Source: Saccharothrix longispora
Lineage (GTDB): Bacteria; Actinomycetota; Actinomycetes; Mycobacteriales; Pseudonocardiaceae
Assembly (NCBI RefSeq): GCF_030852425.1
Contig: NZ_NSDM01000010.1
Coordinates: forward strand, 293,686-357,685
Direction: 5' to 3'
DNA length: 64,000 nucleotides
Notes under the pieces: generated by a model
What the model was told of the DNA's origin: nothing
Seen by the model: the letters and a program-made list of their open reading frames with translations, nothing else
Database searches by the model: none
Translations under genes and position numbers: made by a program
Shown: one piece after another, positions 28,468-38,283 of the stretch
Position numbering within the stretch: the stretch's first letter is position 1
Layout: each line of letters begins with the position of its first letter

Positions 28468-29595
28468 CTACTCGCAGGGATGGCCGGCGAAGGCGCTGGG
28501 GTGGGCGTTGATCCAGTCGCAGAAGTTGTTCGCCCGGGCCGCCGTGACCCGCGTGGCCCAGTTGCCGCCGTGGTAGGCGATGACCCCGGTCACGCGCCGG
28601 TCGTCACCGTCCCGCTCGTAGACCGGCGACCCGCTCTGCCCGCCCTGGACGTCGACGTGGGTCTTGATCTGCTTGGACAGCACGAGCAACGTCGGGTCGC
28701 TGTCGCCGTACTGGTGGTTGTCGCACTGGCCGTCGGCGGACGGCGAGTCGGCGCAGTCGTGGGACCAGATCGGGTAGCCGGCCGTCCAGTGCTCGCCCCA
28801 GTGCCCGTTGGACCGCCACCCCAACCAGCCCAGGCCGGCGGTGGAGCGCTGGTCCTCCAGCACGACCATGGCGTAGTCGTACGCCGCGTCACCGTGGTCG
28901 AACCAGCCGGACACGCTGAAGTACCAGTGGGAGTTCTTGAGCCCGTTCGGGTACGTGCCGATCCCGTCCTGGCCGGGCGCCACCTTGCGGTTCGGGTACC
29001 AGCCCTCGTCCTTGCCGCCGCTGCCCCGGTGGATGCAGTGGCCGGCGGTGAGCAGGTGGCGCGGTCCGATCAGGGAACCCGAGCAGTTGGACGTCGTGGC
29101 GCCCGGCGAGGAGATCGACCCCACCACCCGCCACGGGTAGCTCGTGGTCGCCGACCGCCGCAGCCGGTCGTCGGGGCCGAAGATCGTCCGGGTGCCCATC
29201 CCGCCGTCCGCCCACTGCGGTCCGACCTCGGGGACGACGTCCGTCGGGGTCGGGTTGACCGGGCGGGTCTCGTCCGGTCCGCGCGGGGCGAGCGCCGTCT
29301 GCCGGTACAGCCGGCCGTCGGGGGAGACCGCGACGCCCAGCTCCCAGTCCGCCGGCCGGGCCACGTCCAACCGCGCCGCCTCCTCGTCGCCGAGCGTGGG
29401 CGCCACCGGTTCGGCGGTCGGGTCGGTGTAGGTGGCCAGGCCGACGCAGCGCCAGTCGCCGCGCCGGTCCAGTTCGGTGGCCGGCCGGTCGGCGCACGGG
29501 TCCTCCGCGCGGGCGACCGACGTGGTCGCGAGCGGCGCCAGTGCGGCGGCCAGCACCAGCACCACCGCTCGTGCCGACACGTGTTGCTTCCTCAT
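28468..29595 (-). CDS. secreted trypsin-like/V8-type serine endopeptidase
   Basis: 375 residues. Sec signal peptide about 1-30 (ends SVARA). A 130-residue prosegment is followed by a chymotrypsin-fold domain: catalytic His in RHLLTAGHCIH, Asp in DYAMVVLED, Ser in VQGGQSGSPV; paired Cys residues flank these. Resembles glutamyl endopeptidases and other actinomycete secreted proteases. ATG 29595 chosen for the clean signal peptide; GGAGG lies upstream. Divergent from the large regulator gene. Confidence 0.85.
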   Translation of the reverse strand: MRKQHVSARAVVLVLAAALAPLATTSVARAEDPCADRPATELDRRGDWRCVGLATYTDPTAEPVAPTLGDEEAARLDVARPADWELGVAVSPDGRLYRQTALAPRGPDETRPVNPTPTDVVPEVGPQWADGGMGTRTIFGPDDRLRRSATTSYPWRVVGSISSPGATTSNCSGSLIGPRHLLTAGHCIHRGSGGKDEGWYPNRKVAPGQDGIGTYPNGLKNSHWYFSVSGWFDHGDAAYDYAMVVLEDQRSTAGLGWLGWRSNGHWGEHWTAGYPIWSHDCADSPSADGQCDNHQYGDSDPTLLVLSKQIKTHVDVQGGQSGSPVYERDGDDRRVTGVIAYHGGNWATRVTAARANNFCDWINAHPSAFAGHPCE

Positions 29596-29752
29596 GTTCC
29601 CCTCCGGAGACCGGTTCAGGTGGTCGTGCACCACGGTCGTCACGGACCTTCGGGTGGCCTTAGCGCCGGCATAAGGCGGCCGGGGTTGATCACATCGGGT
29701 GAATCCGCCGCCCAGCGCGCACGGACCGGCCCGGGTGTGGCATGGATAGCGT

Positions 29753-32700
29753 GTGACGACGCCCGCGACCACCGACGCCGTCGCGCGGCCTCGCCTGGAC
29801 TACCTGCTGGCCGCGGCGCGCGCCGGCCGGATCACCACGGTGGTGGCGCCCGCCGGCTACGGCAAGACGACGCTCCTGGCCGGTTGGACCGCGCGGGCCC
29901 CGGTCGCCTGGCACACGCTCACCGAGGAGGACCGCTCCGCCCAGCCGCTGCTGGCCAACCTCGCCGCCGCCCTGCGCTCCGCCCTGCCCGCGCTGCGCTT
30001 CCGACCGCCCGGCGTGCTGGCCGACGACGAGGACGCGGGCGAGGCCGGGCGGGCCGACCGGGTGCACGCCATGGCCGCCTCCCTGTGCGAGGCGGTCGCC
30101 GAGGCCACGACCGGCGCGGGCGGCCGGGAGGTGCTCCTGGTGCTGGACGACCTGCACGTCATCGGCCGCGACGACCGGACGTGCGGCCTGCTGGAGGCGC
30201 TGTGCCTCCAGGCCCCGCCGGCGCTGCGCGTGGTGCTGTCGAGCCGGGAGCCGCCGCCGTTCCCGGTGCGGCGGCCGGCCGGGCCGGGCGGGCCGCTGGA
30301 GGTCTCCGCCGCGCAGCTCGCGTTCACCGAGGGGGAGACCCGGCAGCTGCTGCCCGACGACCGCGCCGCCGCGGAGCTGCACCGGCTCTCCGGCGGGTGG
30401 CCGGTGGCGGTGCGGATGGCGGCCGGGGCGCGGGTGCCGGACCCGGCGGCCGGACCGGTGCCGCCCGCGGCGGCGGCGCCGCACGACCGCGCGCTGTACG
30501 ACTACCTGGCCCACGAGGTCTTCGACCGCGAACCGCGCCGGGTCCGCGAGCTGCTGGCCGCCGCCGCGCTGTTCGACCGCTTCGACGCCGACCTGCTGGT
30601 CGCGCTGGGGTTCGCCGACGCCGCGCCGGTGCTGGACGACCTGCTGGCCCGCGGGTTGTTCGTGGAGCGGCTGATCCCGCACCCCGGCTGGCTGGGGCTG
30701 ATCCCGCTGGCGCGCGCGTTCGTCGCCGGCCGCACCCCGCCGTCCCCCGCCGAACGGCGCCGGCTCGGCGCGACCGCCGCCGCGTGGCTCGCCGACCGGG
30801 GCCACCTCGCGGAGGCGCTCGCCGCGCTGACCGGGCTCGCCGACCACCGCGCCGTCGGCGCGCTGCTGGCCGCGCACGGCGAGGAGCTGCTCCAGCGCGG
30901 CGGCGCGGACACCGTGACCGCCGCCGTCGACGCCATCCCGCCCGACGAGCGCGACCCGGTCACGTGGCAGCTGGCCGGCGTGGCGCACCAGGTGCGCGGC
31001 GAGTGGGGACCGGCCCTGGCGTGCCTGCGGCGTGCCACCCCGCGCGGCGTGCCCACCCCGCCGGCGCTCGCCGCCCGCATCGCCGCGATGCACTACTTCA
31101 GCGGCGCACCGGACCGGACGCTCGCCGCCTGCGGGGAGTGCTCGACCACCGGGGCGGACCCGGCGGCCGAGGCCAGGGTGCGCGGCCTGGCCGCGAGCGC
31201 GCACTGGGCGCGCGGCGACGTCGCCGCCAGCCGGGCCGAGGTCGCCGCCGCGACGGTGCTGGCCGAGGAGGCGGGCGACGACGCGGCGCTGGCGGCCACG
31301 CACACCGTGCTGGCCATGGTCGCCGACGCGGAGGGCGACCGCTCGGCGGTCGCCGACCACTACGCGCGGGCGCTGGCGCACGCGCAGCTCGCCGGGGACG
31401 TGCTGGCCGAGATCAGGATCAGGGTGAACCGGTCGGCGCACCTCGTGCACGAAGCGGACCACGGGGAGGCGCTGGCCGAGCTGGAGACCGCGCTGCGGCT
31501 CGCCGACCTGACCGGGTTCACCAGCTACCGGGCGCTGGCGCTGAACAACCGGGGCGCGGCGTGGCTGGGCCTCGGGCGGCTGGACGAGGCCGCCGCCGAC
31601 CTGCACGCGGCGCGCAAGGTCTACACCAGGACGGGATCGCGGCTGGCCAGCCTGGCGCTGGAGTCGCTCGGGGAGGTCCACCGGCTCCGGGGGGAGCGGG
31701 CGCTGGCCCGGGACGCCTTCGCCGAGGCGGTGCGGCTCGCCGAGGAGAACGACGCCGTGCCGCAGCTGGTGCCCGCCCTGGCGGGGCTCGCCCGGGTGCT
31801 GGCCGACGAGCAGCCCCGGGCCGCCGAGGACCTGGTGCGCCGGGCGCTGTCCTGCGGCACCGGCCTGGGCTACCCGGCGGCGCTGCTGGCCGCCGCGCGC
31901 CTCGCGCTGGCGCGCGGCGAACCGGACGAGGCGGCGGCCCACGCCGGTCAGGCCCAGGCGGTGGCCGCCCGGCGCCGCGACCGGGCCGCCGGCGCGGCGG
32001 CGCTCGAACTGCTCGGTCGGGCCGCGGCCGGTCGCGACGAGGCCGGTCGCGACGAGGCGTTGTCGCTGCTGGACCAGGCCGCGGCGGCGTGGGCCGGGAT
32101 CGGCAACCCCCTCGGCGGCATCGAGGTGTCGATCGCCAGGGCACGGGTGCTCGGCGGCGCGGACGGCCTGGCGCTGGTCACGGTGGCCGGTCAGGCCGCC
32201 GCCCGGCTCGGCGCCCGCGGGTTGGTCGCGGAGGCCGCGTCGGTCGCCGGGGCGTGCGGCCGGTCGACCGGCCCCGCCGTGTCCATCCGCACCCTCGGCG
32301 GGTTCCGGGTGCTGCGCCGGGGCGAGACCGTCCCGGCCACGGCGTGGCAGTCGAAGAAGGCGCGCGACCTCGTCAAGATCCTCGTCGCGCGGCGGGGGAG
32401 GCCCGCGACCCGCGAGGCGCTGATGGCGCTGCTGTGGCCGGACGAGCCGCCGGAGCGGGTCGCCAACCGGTTCTCGGTGGCGCTGTCCACCGCGCGCCTG
32501 GTGCTCGACCCCGACCGCGGCGACGGGCACGGCATCGTCGCCGACAACGACCAGGTGCGCCTCGACCCGACCGTCGTCGACGTGGACGTGATCCGGTTCC
32601 TCGCCGACGCGCGGGCCGGGTTGACGGGCGGGCCGGCGGCGCTGCTGGCCTCGGCGGAGACCGCCTACACCGGCGACTTCCTGGAGGAGGACCCCTACGC

Positions 32701-32998
32701 CGACTGGGCCGCGGAACTGCGCGAGGACGCCCGCCTCACCTACCTCCAGGTCGCCTCGGCGCTGGCCGGCCACGCCGCCGCGTCCGGCGACCACGTCGCG
32801 ACCAGCCGGTACTGCCTGCGCGTCCTGGAGCGCGACTGCTACGACGAGACCGCGCACCTGGCGCTGGTGCGCGCGCTCACCGCGTCGGGCAGCCACGGCG
32901 AGGCCCGCCGCCGCTACCGGACCTACGTGTCGCGGATGCGCGAGATCGACGTGGAGCCGAGCCCCCTCCCCGATCCCGCGCCGCTCCGCGCCGGGTGA
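29753..32998 (+). CDS. MalT/SARP-like ATPase transcriptional regulator with C-terminal BTAD domain
   Basis: 1081 residues. An N-terminal STAND-type ATPase begins with Walker A APAGYGKTTLLAGW (about 32-45) and Walker B LLVLDDLHVIG. A middle stretch (about 380-830) is TPR-like helices. The C-terminus has an OmpR/SARP winged helix (SIRTLGGFRVLRRGETVPAT ... WQSKKARDLVKILVARRGRP) and a bacterial transcriptional activation domain (DFLEEDPYADWAAELREDAR ... CLRVLERDCYDETAHLALVR). DNA binding is at the C-terminus rather than through a LuxR helix. Its target is unknown; secondary metabolism or the neighbouring protease are possible. GTG 29753; RBS weak. Confidence 0.85.
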   Translation: MTTPATTDAVARPRLDYLLAAARAGRITTVVAPAGYGKTTLLAGWTARAPVAWHTLTEEDRSAQPLLANLAAALRSALPALRFRPPGVLADDEDAGEAGRADRVHAMAASLCEAVAEATTGAGGREVLLVLDDLHVIGRDDRTCGLLEALCLQAPPALRVVLSSREPPPFPVRRPAGPGGPLEVSAAQLAFTEGETRQLLPDDRAAAELHRLSGGWPVAVRMAAGARVPDPAAGPVPPAAAAPHDRALYDYLAHEVFDREPRRVRELLAAAALFDRFDADLLVALGFADAAPVLDDLLARGLFVERLIPHPGWLGLIPLARAFVAGRTPPSPAERRRLGATAAAWLADRGHLAEALAALTGLADHRAVGALLAAHGEELLQRGGADTVTAAVDAIPPDERDPVTWQLAGVAHQVRGEWGPALACLRRATPRGVPTPPALAARIAAMHYFSGAPDRTLAACGECSTTGADPAAEARVRGLAASAHWARGDVAASRAEVAAATVLAEEAGDDAALAATHTVLAMVADAEGDRSAVADHYARALAHAQLAGDVLAEIRIRVNRSAHLVHEADHGEALAELETALRLADLTGFTSYRALALNNRGAAWLGLGRLDEAAADLHAARKVYTRTGSRLASLALESLGEVHRLRGERALARDAFAEAVRLAEENDAVPQLVPALAGLARVLADEQPRAAEDLVRRALSCGTGLGYPAALLAAARLALARGEPDEAAAHAGQAQAVAARRRDRAAGAAALELLGRAAAGRDEAGRDEALSLLDQAAAAWAGIGNPLGGIEVSIARARVLGGADGLALVTVAGQAAARLGARGLVAEAASVAGACGRSTGPAVSIRTLGGFRVLRRGETVPATAWQSKKARDLVKILVARRGRPATREALMALLWPDEPPERVANRFSVALSTARLVLDPDRGDGHGIVADNDQVRLDPTVVDVDVIRFLADARAGLTGGPAALLASAETAYTGDFLEEDPYADWAAELREDARLTYLQVASALAGHAAASGDHVATSRYCLRVLERDCYDETAHLALVRALTASGSHGEARRRYRTYVSRMREIDVEPSPLPDPAPLRAG

Positions 32999-32999
32999 C

Positions 33000-33851
33000 T
33001 CACCCCTTGGAGCAGATCGCGTACGCCTCGATGCCCCACGGGCTGGCGCCCTTCGTCCCGATCGCCGTCATCGTGCCCGAGTCCGGGTCCGGCAGCCACG
33101 CCACCGCGACCGTCAGCGAGTCGGTCGCGTTGCCGTACGCCGAGGCGCCGCCACCGGTGTACTGGTAGCCGTCGGCGCACGTCGCGGTGACCGTCTGCTC
33201 GAACGAGCCGGACATGTCGCCCTTCGCGACCTCGCGCACCAGCAGGCCCGCCTTCGCCGGGTCGCAGATCGCCCACGCCTTCACCGCCCACGGGGCCTCC
33301 GCCGGCCCGGCCGCCTTCGCGGTGGCCGTCGTCAGGCCCGCGTCGGGCACCAGCCCGTACAGGGCCGCCGGGTCCGCCGGGTCGGAGCCCACGACCTCGC
33401 CGCCGAGGCCGGTCAGGCTGCCGGGGACCTCGCAGGAGACCGAGTCCTCCTTGACGGCGACCTGCGCGGCGCCGAACCCGTCCGGGCGCACCAGCACCGG
33501 GTTGCCGCGAGCGCAGACGGCGCGGGCGAGCACGACCCAGGGCGACGTGGCCCCGAACGACCGGGCGCTCACCACGACGCCCGACAGGTCGGGCAACGGC
33601 CGGACGGCGTCGATCGCCACCTGCCCGGACGCGTCCCGGACGGCCCCGCCCGCCGAGTACAGCTTCGTGCCGCTCGGGCACCAGGCCGTCACGGACTTGC
33701 CGGGGGTGGTGGCCGCGCTGACCGCCTCCACCAGTCGGACGCCGACGGACTGGCCCGCGGCCCGGGCGTGCGCGGTGCCCACCACCCCGCTCGCGACCCC
33801 CAGCGCGAACCCGACCACCGCGACCCGCTTCCACCACGTCGTCCCGCTCAT
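33000..33851 (-). CDS. secreted protein with three Cys-containing repeats, function unknown
   Basis: 283 residues with a signal peptide (about 1-33). The mature part is three similar units of about 80 residues, each with a front Cys and a C-terminal motif with Cys: AWCPSGTKLYSAGG ... PWVVLARAVCA; VSCEVPGSLTGLGGE ... PWAVKAWAICD; ATCADGYQYTGGGAS ... PWGIEAYAICS. One disulphide per unit is likely. I do not recognise an enzymatic family. Stops of this gene and the large regulator are one base apart, convergent. Confidence 0.7.
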   Translation of the reverse strand: MSGTTWWKRVAVVGFALGVASGVVGTAHARAAGQSVGVRLVEAVSAATTPGKSVTAWCPSGTKLYSAGGAVRDASGQVAIDAVRPLPDLSGVVVSARSFGATSPWVVLARAVCARGNPVLVRPDGFGAAQVAVKEDSVSCEVPGSLTGLGGEVVGSDPADPAALYGLVPDAGLTTATAKAAGPAEAPWAVKAWAICDPAKAGLLVREVAKGDMSGSFEQTVTATCADGYQYTGGGASAYGNATDSLTVAVAWLPDPDSGTMTAIGTKGASPWGIEAYAICSKG

Positions 33852-34331
33852 CGAACCCCTGCTCCTCTCACCCGCGGCAGAGCCCGCGGCGTCACGGTGC
33901 CCAGGATGGGGACGGCGGTTACGGTGGTCTTAAAGTCGGGTGGTCGGACCCGTCGGCGCGGTCACGACGGGCCGGGTTCCACCCCGCGACGGTCGCGCCG
34001 GGGCCTGGGGAGAGGATGACGTGCGGGGCTCCGGCCGACCCCGGGTGACGTGGCCGCACCCGTGTCCGGGTGGGCCGCCCGCCGGAAAAGTCGTTGCGCC
34101 GATCGGCGGCGGGATCGCATGATCGGCCCACACCGCACGGGGCGGCTTCCCCGTCCCTGCGCGGATGACCTCCCGCACACCCCCGCGGCCCGGTCGGAGC
34201 GGAGCGCGACGCCACGAACGTCGAGGTTCCGGGTCCTGGCAGGGCGCGCGTCGTGCCACCACCGCCCCGGCGGTGTCCCCCCACCACCCCGCGCCGAGGT
34301 ACCGGGCGTGGGGTGGTGACGCACGACCGGA
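33852..34331. other. non-coding stretch between secreted repeat protein and carboxypeptidase remnant
   Basis: 480 bp. The first 90 bp should hold the promoter of the minus-strand secreted protein (a locally AT-richer GGTCTTAAAGTCGG is seen near 33930). The rest shows only short, Arg-rich frames with no similarity; probably decayed DNA next to the broken carboxypeptidase gene. Confidence 0.5.
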
Positions 34332-34685
34332 TCAGCCGCGCAGGGGGCCTTCGCCGCCTTCGCCGCGGTCAGGAACGCTCCCTTGTTCTTCGGCCGGACC
34401 AGGCTGTCCACGCACGAGTGCTCCGGCAGGAACCCTCGCAACTGCACTGCCCGACCCGATCTCGAACGTGTAGCTCGCGACACCCGGGTCGCCGTAGGCG
34501 AAGTCGCCGGTCGTGCCGGTCGTGTCGCCCTCGGCCACCACCGCGTACCCGGTGGACGCCACCCTCTTCCCACCCGGTGCCGCCAACAGCGCCGCGTTCG
34601 GGTTCGCGTTCCACGTCCAGCCCCACGCCCGCATGATCAGGTCGCCGTAGCTGTGGACCGTGATCATCACGCCCGTGGTCGTCAC
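34332..34685 (-). pseudogene. zinc carboxypeptidase (M14) C-terminal remnant
   Basis: The frame shows VMITVHSYGDLIMRAWGWTW (the zinc-ligand His of M14 enzymes), then TTGTTGDFAYGDPGVASYTFEI with the catalytic Glu. Shortly after, the frame shifts: the expected continuation GFLPEHSCVDSLVRPKNKGA then FLTAAKAAKAPCA is in another frame (about 34460 down to 34337). The N-terminal two thirds, including the HxxE zinc motif, are missing. A dead fragment of a secreted actinomycete carboxypeptidase. Confidence 0.72.
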
Positions 34686-34868
34686 CGGTGCCGGCCGCCA
34701 CGCCGAACGCGAGCGTGGAGCACCGCACGCACCACCAGGGTCTACCGACGGTGTTCATCCGTGTCCGGAACGTCACCACGGGCATGTCGCCGGGGAACGG
34801 CGGTCGGTCCACGCCGCGTCGTCCGGCTGATCGGCACCGGGTGCGCGGCAGGAGGAAACGGACAGGTG

Positions 34869-36092
34869 TCAGGGCCGGTCGACCGCGGGGCAGTGCCGGA
34901 CGGCCAGCAGGGCGACGTCGTCGGTGGCGGGCCGGTCGTTCACCAGGGTGGTCATGATCCGGGCGCACGCCGTCTCGGGGGGCACGGGGGTGACGGCCTC
35001 CCGGAGCACCTCCAGCCAGCCGTCGAGGTCCTGCCCGCGGCGTTCCACGAGGCCGTCGGTGTACAGCGCGACCAGCGCGCCGTCCGGCACGTCGACGACG
35101 GCGCCGCGGCGACCGGTGACGGCGAGGGCGTAGCCGATGGGCGGGCCGATCGGGGCGTCGACGAAGGCGGCCGGCCGGCCGGGCGCGGCGAGCACGGGGG
35201 GCAGGTGGCCTGCCAGGGCGAGGTCCATGCGGCAGGTCGCCGTGTCGATGACAGCGTAGGCGACCGTGGCCATGGTGCTGCTCTCGAAGTGGCTGGCCTT
35301 CCGGTCGAGCTTGCCGAGCACCTCGGCGGGATCGGCGAACTCCAGGGCGTAGGCGCGCAGCGCGCTGCGCAGGCGTCCCATGACGATCGCGGCGGGCAGC
35401 CCGTTGCCCACGACGTCGCCGATCACCAGGCCGATGCGCCCGCCGGGGAGGGGGAACACGTCGTACCAGTCGCCGCCGACGCCGCTGTCCGTGCCGGGCA
35501 CGTAGCGGGCCGCCATCTCCCACCCGTCGGCGGCGGGCAGGCGCGAGGGCAGGAGGCTGTCCTGGAGCAGGGTGGCGGCGGCCCGCTCGGAGCGCGAGCG
35601 GTGCACGTGCGCCGCCATCGCCAACCGGTCGGCGACCAGTTGGAGCAGGTCGATCTCCTCGTCGGTGAACCGGCGGGTGGTGGTGCTGCCGATGTGCAGG
35701 ACCCCGGTCAGGTCGCCGTGGGTCACCATCGGCACGCCCAGCAGGGTCCGCAGGCCGCGCTGCCACAGCAGCGGGTTGACCACGGTGGACTCGTCGACGT
35801 GGTCGACCTGCACCGCTTCCCGGCGCTGGGCCACCTGCCCGGCGAAGCCCGCCCCGACCGGCACGCGGACGCCCTGGAAGACCTCCTCCTCCAAGCCGGA
35901 GGCCGCCCTGGCCACCAGTTGCTCGCCGGAGGCGTCGGTCAGCAGGACGGTGACGGTGTCGACCTCGAACAGGTCGCGCACCCGCCACAGCAGGACCTCG
36001 AAGAACTTGTCCAGGTCGAGTTCCCTGAGCGCGCCGTCGGTGATCGCCTCCAGCACGCGCAGCCGCCGGGTCGACACCTGCGGACCGCCCAT
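34869..36092 (-). CDS. GAF-PP2C (SpoIIE-type) serine phosphatase
   Basis: 407 residues from ATG 36092. The GAF domain (about 15-165) includes VRDLFEVDTVTVLLTDASGE, RVPVGAGFAGQVAQRREAVQ and TLLGVPMVTHGDLTGVLHIG; the PP2C domain (about 185-400) has GTDSGVGGDWYDVFPLPGG, LVIGDVVGNGLPAA and LVALYTDGLVERRG. Unlike the phosphatase at 3421, its GAF domain is complete. No STAS or RsbW gene lies beside it. Confidence 0.88.
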   Translation of the reverse strand: MGGPQVSTRRLRVLEAITDGALRELDLDKFFEVLLWRVRDLFEVDTVTVLLTDASGEQLVARAASGLEEEVFQGVRVPVGAGFAGQVAQRREAVQVDHVDESTVVNPLLWQRGLRTLLGVPMVTHGDLTGVLHIGSTTTRRFTDEEIDLLQLVADRLAMAAHVHRSRSERAAATLLQDSLLPSRLPAADGWEMAARYVPGTDSGVGGDWYDVFPLPGGRIGLVIGDVVGNGLPAAIVMGRLRSALRAYALEFADPAEVLGKLDRKASHFESSTMATVAYAVIDTATCRMDLALAGHLPPVLAAPGRPAAFVDAPIGPPIGYALAVTGRRGAVVDVPDGALVALYTDGLVERRGQDLDGWLEVLREAVTPVPPETACARIMTTLVNDRPATDDVALLAVRHCPAVDRP

Positions 36093-36343
36093 CCCGCACC
36101 CCCGTCCACGTCTCGACCGCGCGTACACCGAGCGAACAGCACGAACGTGTGATGGATGCCATGTGAGCCGGTGTCGAACGACTCAGGGTACCCGGAACGG
36201 GTGTGCCCGAACGCGTGGTGGTCCGGGCGCTCCGGCCACGACCGGCCCGCAGCCACGGCAACCAGGGAGTGGTCCCACCGGCGCACGGCCCAGCAGACTC
36301 GATCGGACGGAATCCGCTGGTCGAGCCGAGTGAGGTGTGCGCC

Positions 36344-37255
36344 ATGGCCCGAGTCCCGGCCGTCGCCGGAACCGTTCGTCCCACCAGACCCGGGCGGCTG
36401 GTGCTCGGCAGCGCGGCCGCGGGCGTCCTGCTGGCCGTCCTGTGGTCCTACGAGCTGGTCGACCACGTGATCGGCGCGAACGTGGCCAACGCGCTGCTCG
36501 GCGAGGACGCCGCGACCGCGTCGATCGCGGGCACCGCCGCGGGTCTGGCGTTCGCGTTCGTCTCCGGCCTCGCGGGCACCTTCACCGCGTGCAACATCGC
36601 CATGGCCGCGTCCATCGGACCGATGAGCCAGGCGAGCGGGGCGGCGTCGGGCACCGCGCGGGCACTGGCGCGCCCCCTCGGCTGGTTCACCGCGGGCATG
36701 GTCGGGGTGTCGGCGGTCTACGGCGCGGTCGGCGTGCTCGTCGGCACGAGCCTGCCCCAGCTGTCCACCGCGACCGTCGGCGCGATGCCGGCGCGCCTGG
36801 TGCAGTCGGCGGTCGTGTTCGGCGTCGTCGGCCTGGCGCTGACCTACCTCGGTCTCGCGGCCCTCGGCGTCGTGCCCGACCTGTTCCGCGCCCGCCCGGT
36901 CGCCCGGGTGGTGGTGCTCGGCGCGCTGGTCGGCGCGTTCCTGATCGGCCGCCCCTACCCGTTGTTCATCAAGCTGTTCCGCTCCGCGGTCGAGTCCGGG
37001 AACCCGCTGTACGGCGCGGGCACGTTCGTGCTCCAGTCCATCGGCAACATCCTGCTCGCGGTGATCGTGTTCACGGTGCTCGCCCTGGTCACCAAGGGCC
37101 GGTTCCTGCGGTGGTTCGGCGGCAACCAGCACCGCACCGCGGTCGTCAGCTCGGCGCTGCTCATCGCCCTGGGCGTCTTCCTCCTCGTGTACTGGGACGT
37201 CCGCGTCCCGGCGATCTTCGGGTTCGGCTGGTTCCCGACCATGCCCTACAACTGA
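36344..37255 (+). CDS. polytopic membrane protein, DsbD/CcdA-like
   Basis: 303 residues with about seven membrane segments. SGLAGTFTACNIAMAASIGP and a mid-protein repeat of similar spacing suggest a relation to the DsbD/CcdA thiol-electron carriers, but only one of the paired Cys residues is seen, so the function is not established. ATG 36344 has GAGGTG seven bases upstream. It overlaps the end of the convergent LacI gene by 10 bp. Confidence 0.55.
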   Translation: MARVPAVAGTVRPTRPGRLVLGSAAAGVLLAVLWSYELVDHVIGANVANALLGEDAATASIAGTAAGLAFAFVSGLAGTFTACNIAMAASIGPMSQASGAASGTARALARPLGWFTAGMVGVSAVYGAVGVLVGTSLPQLSTATVGAMPARLVQSAVVFGVVGLALTYLGLAALGVVPDLFRARPVARVVVLGALVGAFLIGRPYPLFIKLFRSAVESGNPLYGAGTFVLQSIGNILLAVIVFTVLALVTKGRFLRWFGGNQHRTAVVSSALLIALGVFLLVYWDVRVPAIFGFGWFPTMPYN

Positions 37256-38262
37256 CGGGGGGCCGGCGGTGAGGTGCTGGCGCGGAGGACGAGTTCGGTG
37301 GGGAGGACGACCCGGTGGTGCGCCGGTGACCCGTGGTGGGCGCTCAGGACCGCCAGCCGGGTGGCCTCGGCGGCCATGTCGCGCAAGGGCTGGCGGATCG
37401 TGGTGAGACCCGGCGTGGCCCACCTCGCGGGCGGCAGGTCGTCGAAGCCCACCACGCTCAGGTCGTCGGGCACGCGCAGGCCCCTGTCGTGGGCGGCCTG
37501 GTAGACACCGAGCGCCTGGGCGTCGTTGCAGGCGAACACGGCCGTCGGCGGGTCGGGCAGGCGGAGCAGCTCGTGCGCGTGCCGGCGACCGTTCTCCACC
37601 TGGTAGGCGCCGTCGCGGACCAGGGCGCGGTCCAGCGGGACGCCCGCGGTGTCGAGGGCGGCGCGGTAGCCGGTGAGTCGCTCCCGGGCGGACAGCGCGC
37701 CCGCGGGCCCGGTGATCACCGCGATCCGCCGGTGCCCCAGCTCCAGCAGGTGCCGGGTGGCGGCCAGGCCACCCTCCCGGTTGGCCGCGTGGACCGCCGC
37801 CACCCCCGGACCGGGCTCGGTGATCGGGTCCACCAGCACGACGGGGATCACGCGGCCCGCCAGCCGGGCGCGCTGCTCGGCGGTCGGCGCGCACAGCACC
37901 GAGACGACGGCCCGGGACCGGCGGGAGACGACGGCCTCGATCCACGTGTCGCCGGGTGCCGGCCGACCACCGGGGTCCGACAGGACCACGGCCACGCGGT
38001 GGGCCTCGGCGGCGCGGGCGGCGCCCCGGATGACCTCCATCGCGTACGGGCCGGTGAGCCCGTGCAGGACCAGCTCCAGCAGCGGGGCGGTGACGAACCG
38101 CGTCCGCGGTCGGTAGCCGTGCGTCAGCATGATCTCCTCGATCGCCGCACGGGTGCCCGCCGCGACGTCACCGCGTCCGTTGAACACCTTCGACACCGTG
38201 GTGGTGGACACCCCGGCCAGCGCGGCCACCTGGGCGATGGTGATGTCGGGCGTGGGCTTCAC
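37246..38262 (-). CDS. LacI-family transcriptional regulator 1
   Basis: 338 residues. N-terminal HTH TIAQVAALAGVSTTTVSKVF with hinge helix and a periplasmic-binding-like sensor domain (VFACNDAQALGVYQAA ... LSVVGFDDLPPARWATPGLT). It is the first gene downstream of the sugar ABC permeases on the same strand, 21 bp away, so probably in their operon. A separate LacI regulator lies upstream of that operon. Confidence 0.9.
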   Translation of the reverse strand: MKPTPDITIAQVAALAGVSTTTVSKVFNGRGDVAAGTRAAIEEIMLTHGYRPRTRFVTAPLLELVLHGLTGPYAMEVIRGAARAAEAHRVAVVLSDPGGRPAPGDTWIEAVVSRRSRAVVSVLCAPTAEQRARLAGRVIPVVLVDPITEPGPGVAAVHAANREGGLAATRHLLELGHRRIAVITGPAGALSARERLTGYRAALDTAGVPLDRALVRDGAYQVENGRRHAHELLRLPDPPTAVFACNDAQALGVYQAAHDRGLRVPDDLSVVGFDDLPPARWATPGLTTIRQPLRDMAAEATRLAVLSAHHGSPAHHRVVLPTELVLRASTSPPAPRQL

Positions 38263-38283
38263 GGACAGTCTCCTTCGATCGGG

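Noticed and set aside
33919..34573. Several overlapping short frames on both strands.
   Set aside because: No domain, RBS or codon bias; one of them only carries the displaced C-terminus of the carboxypeptidase remnant.
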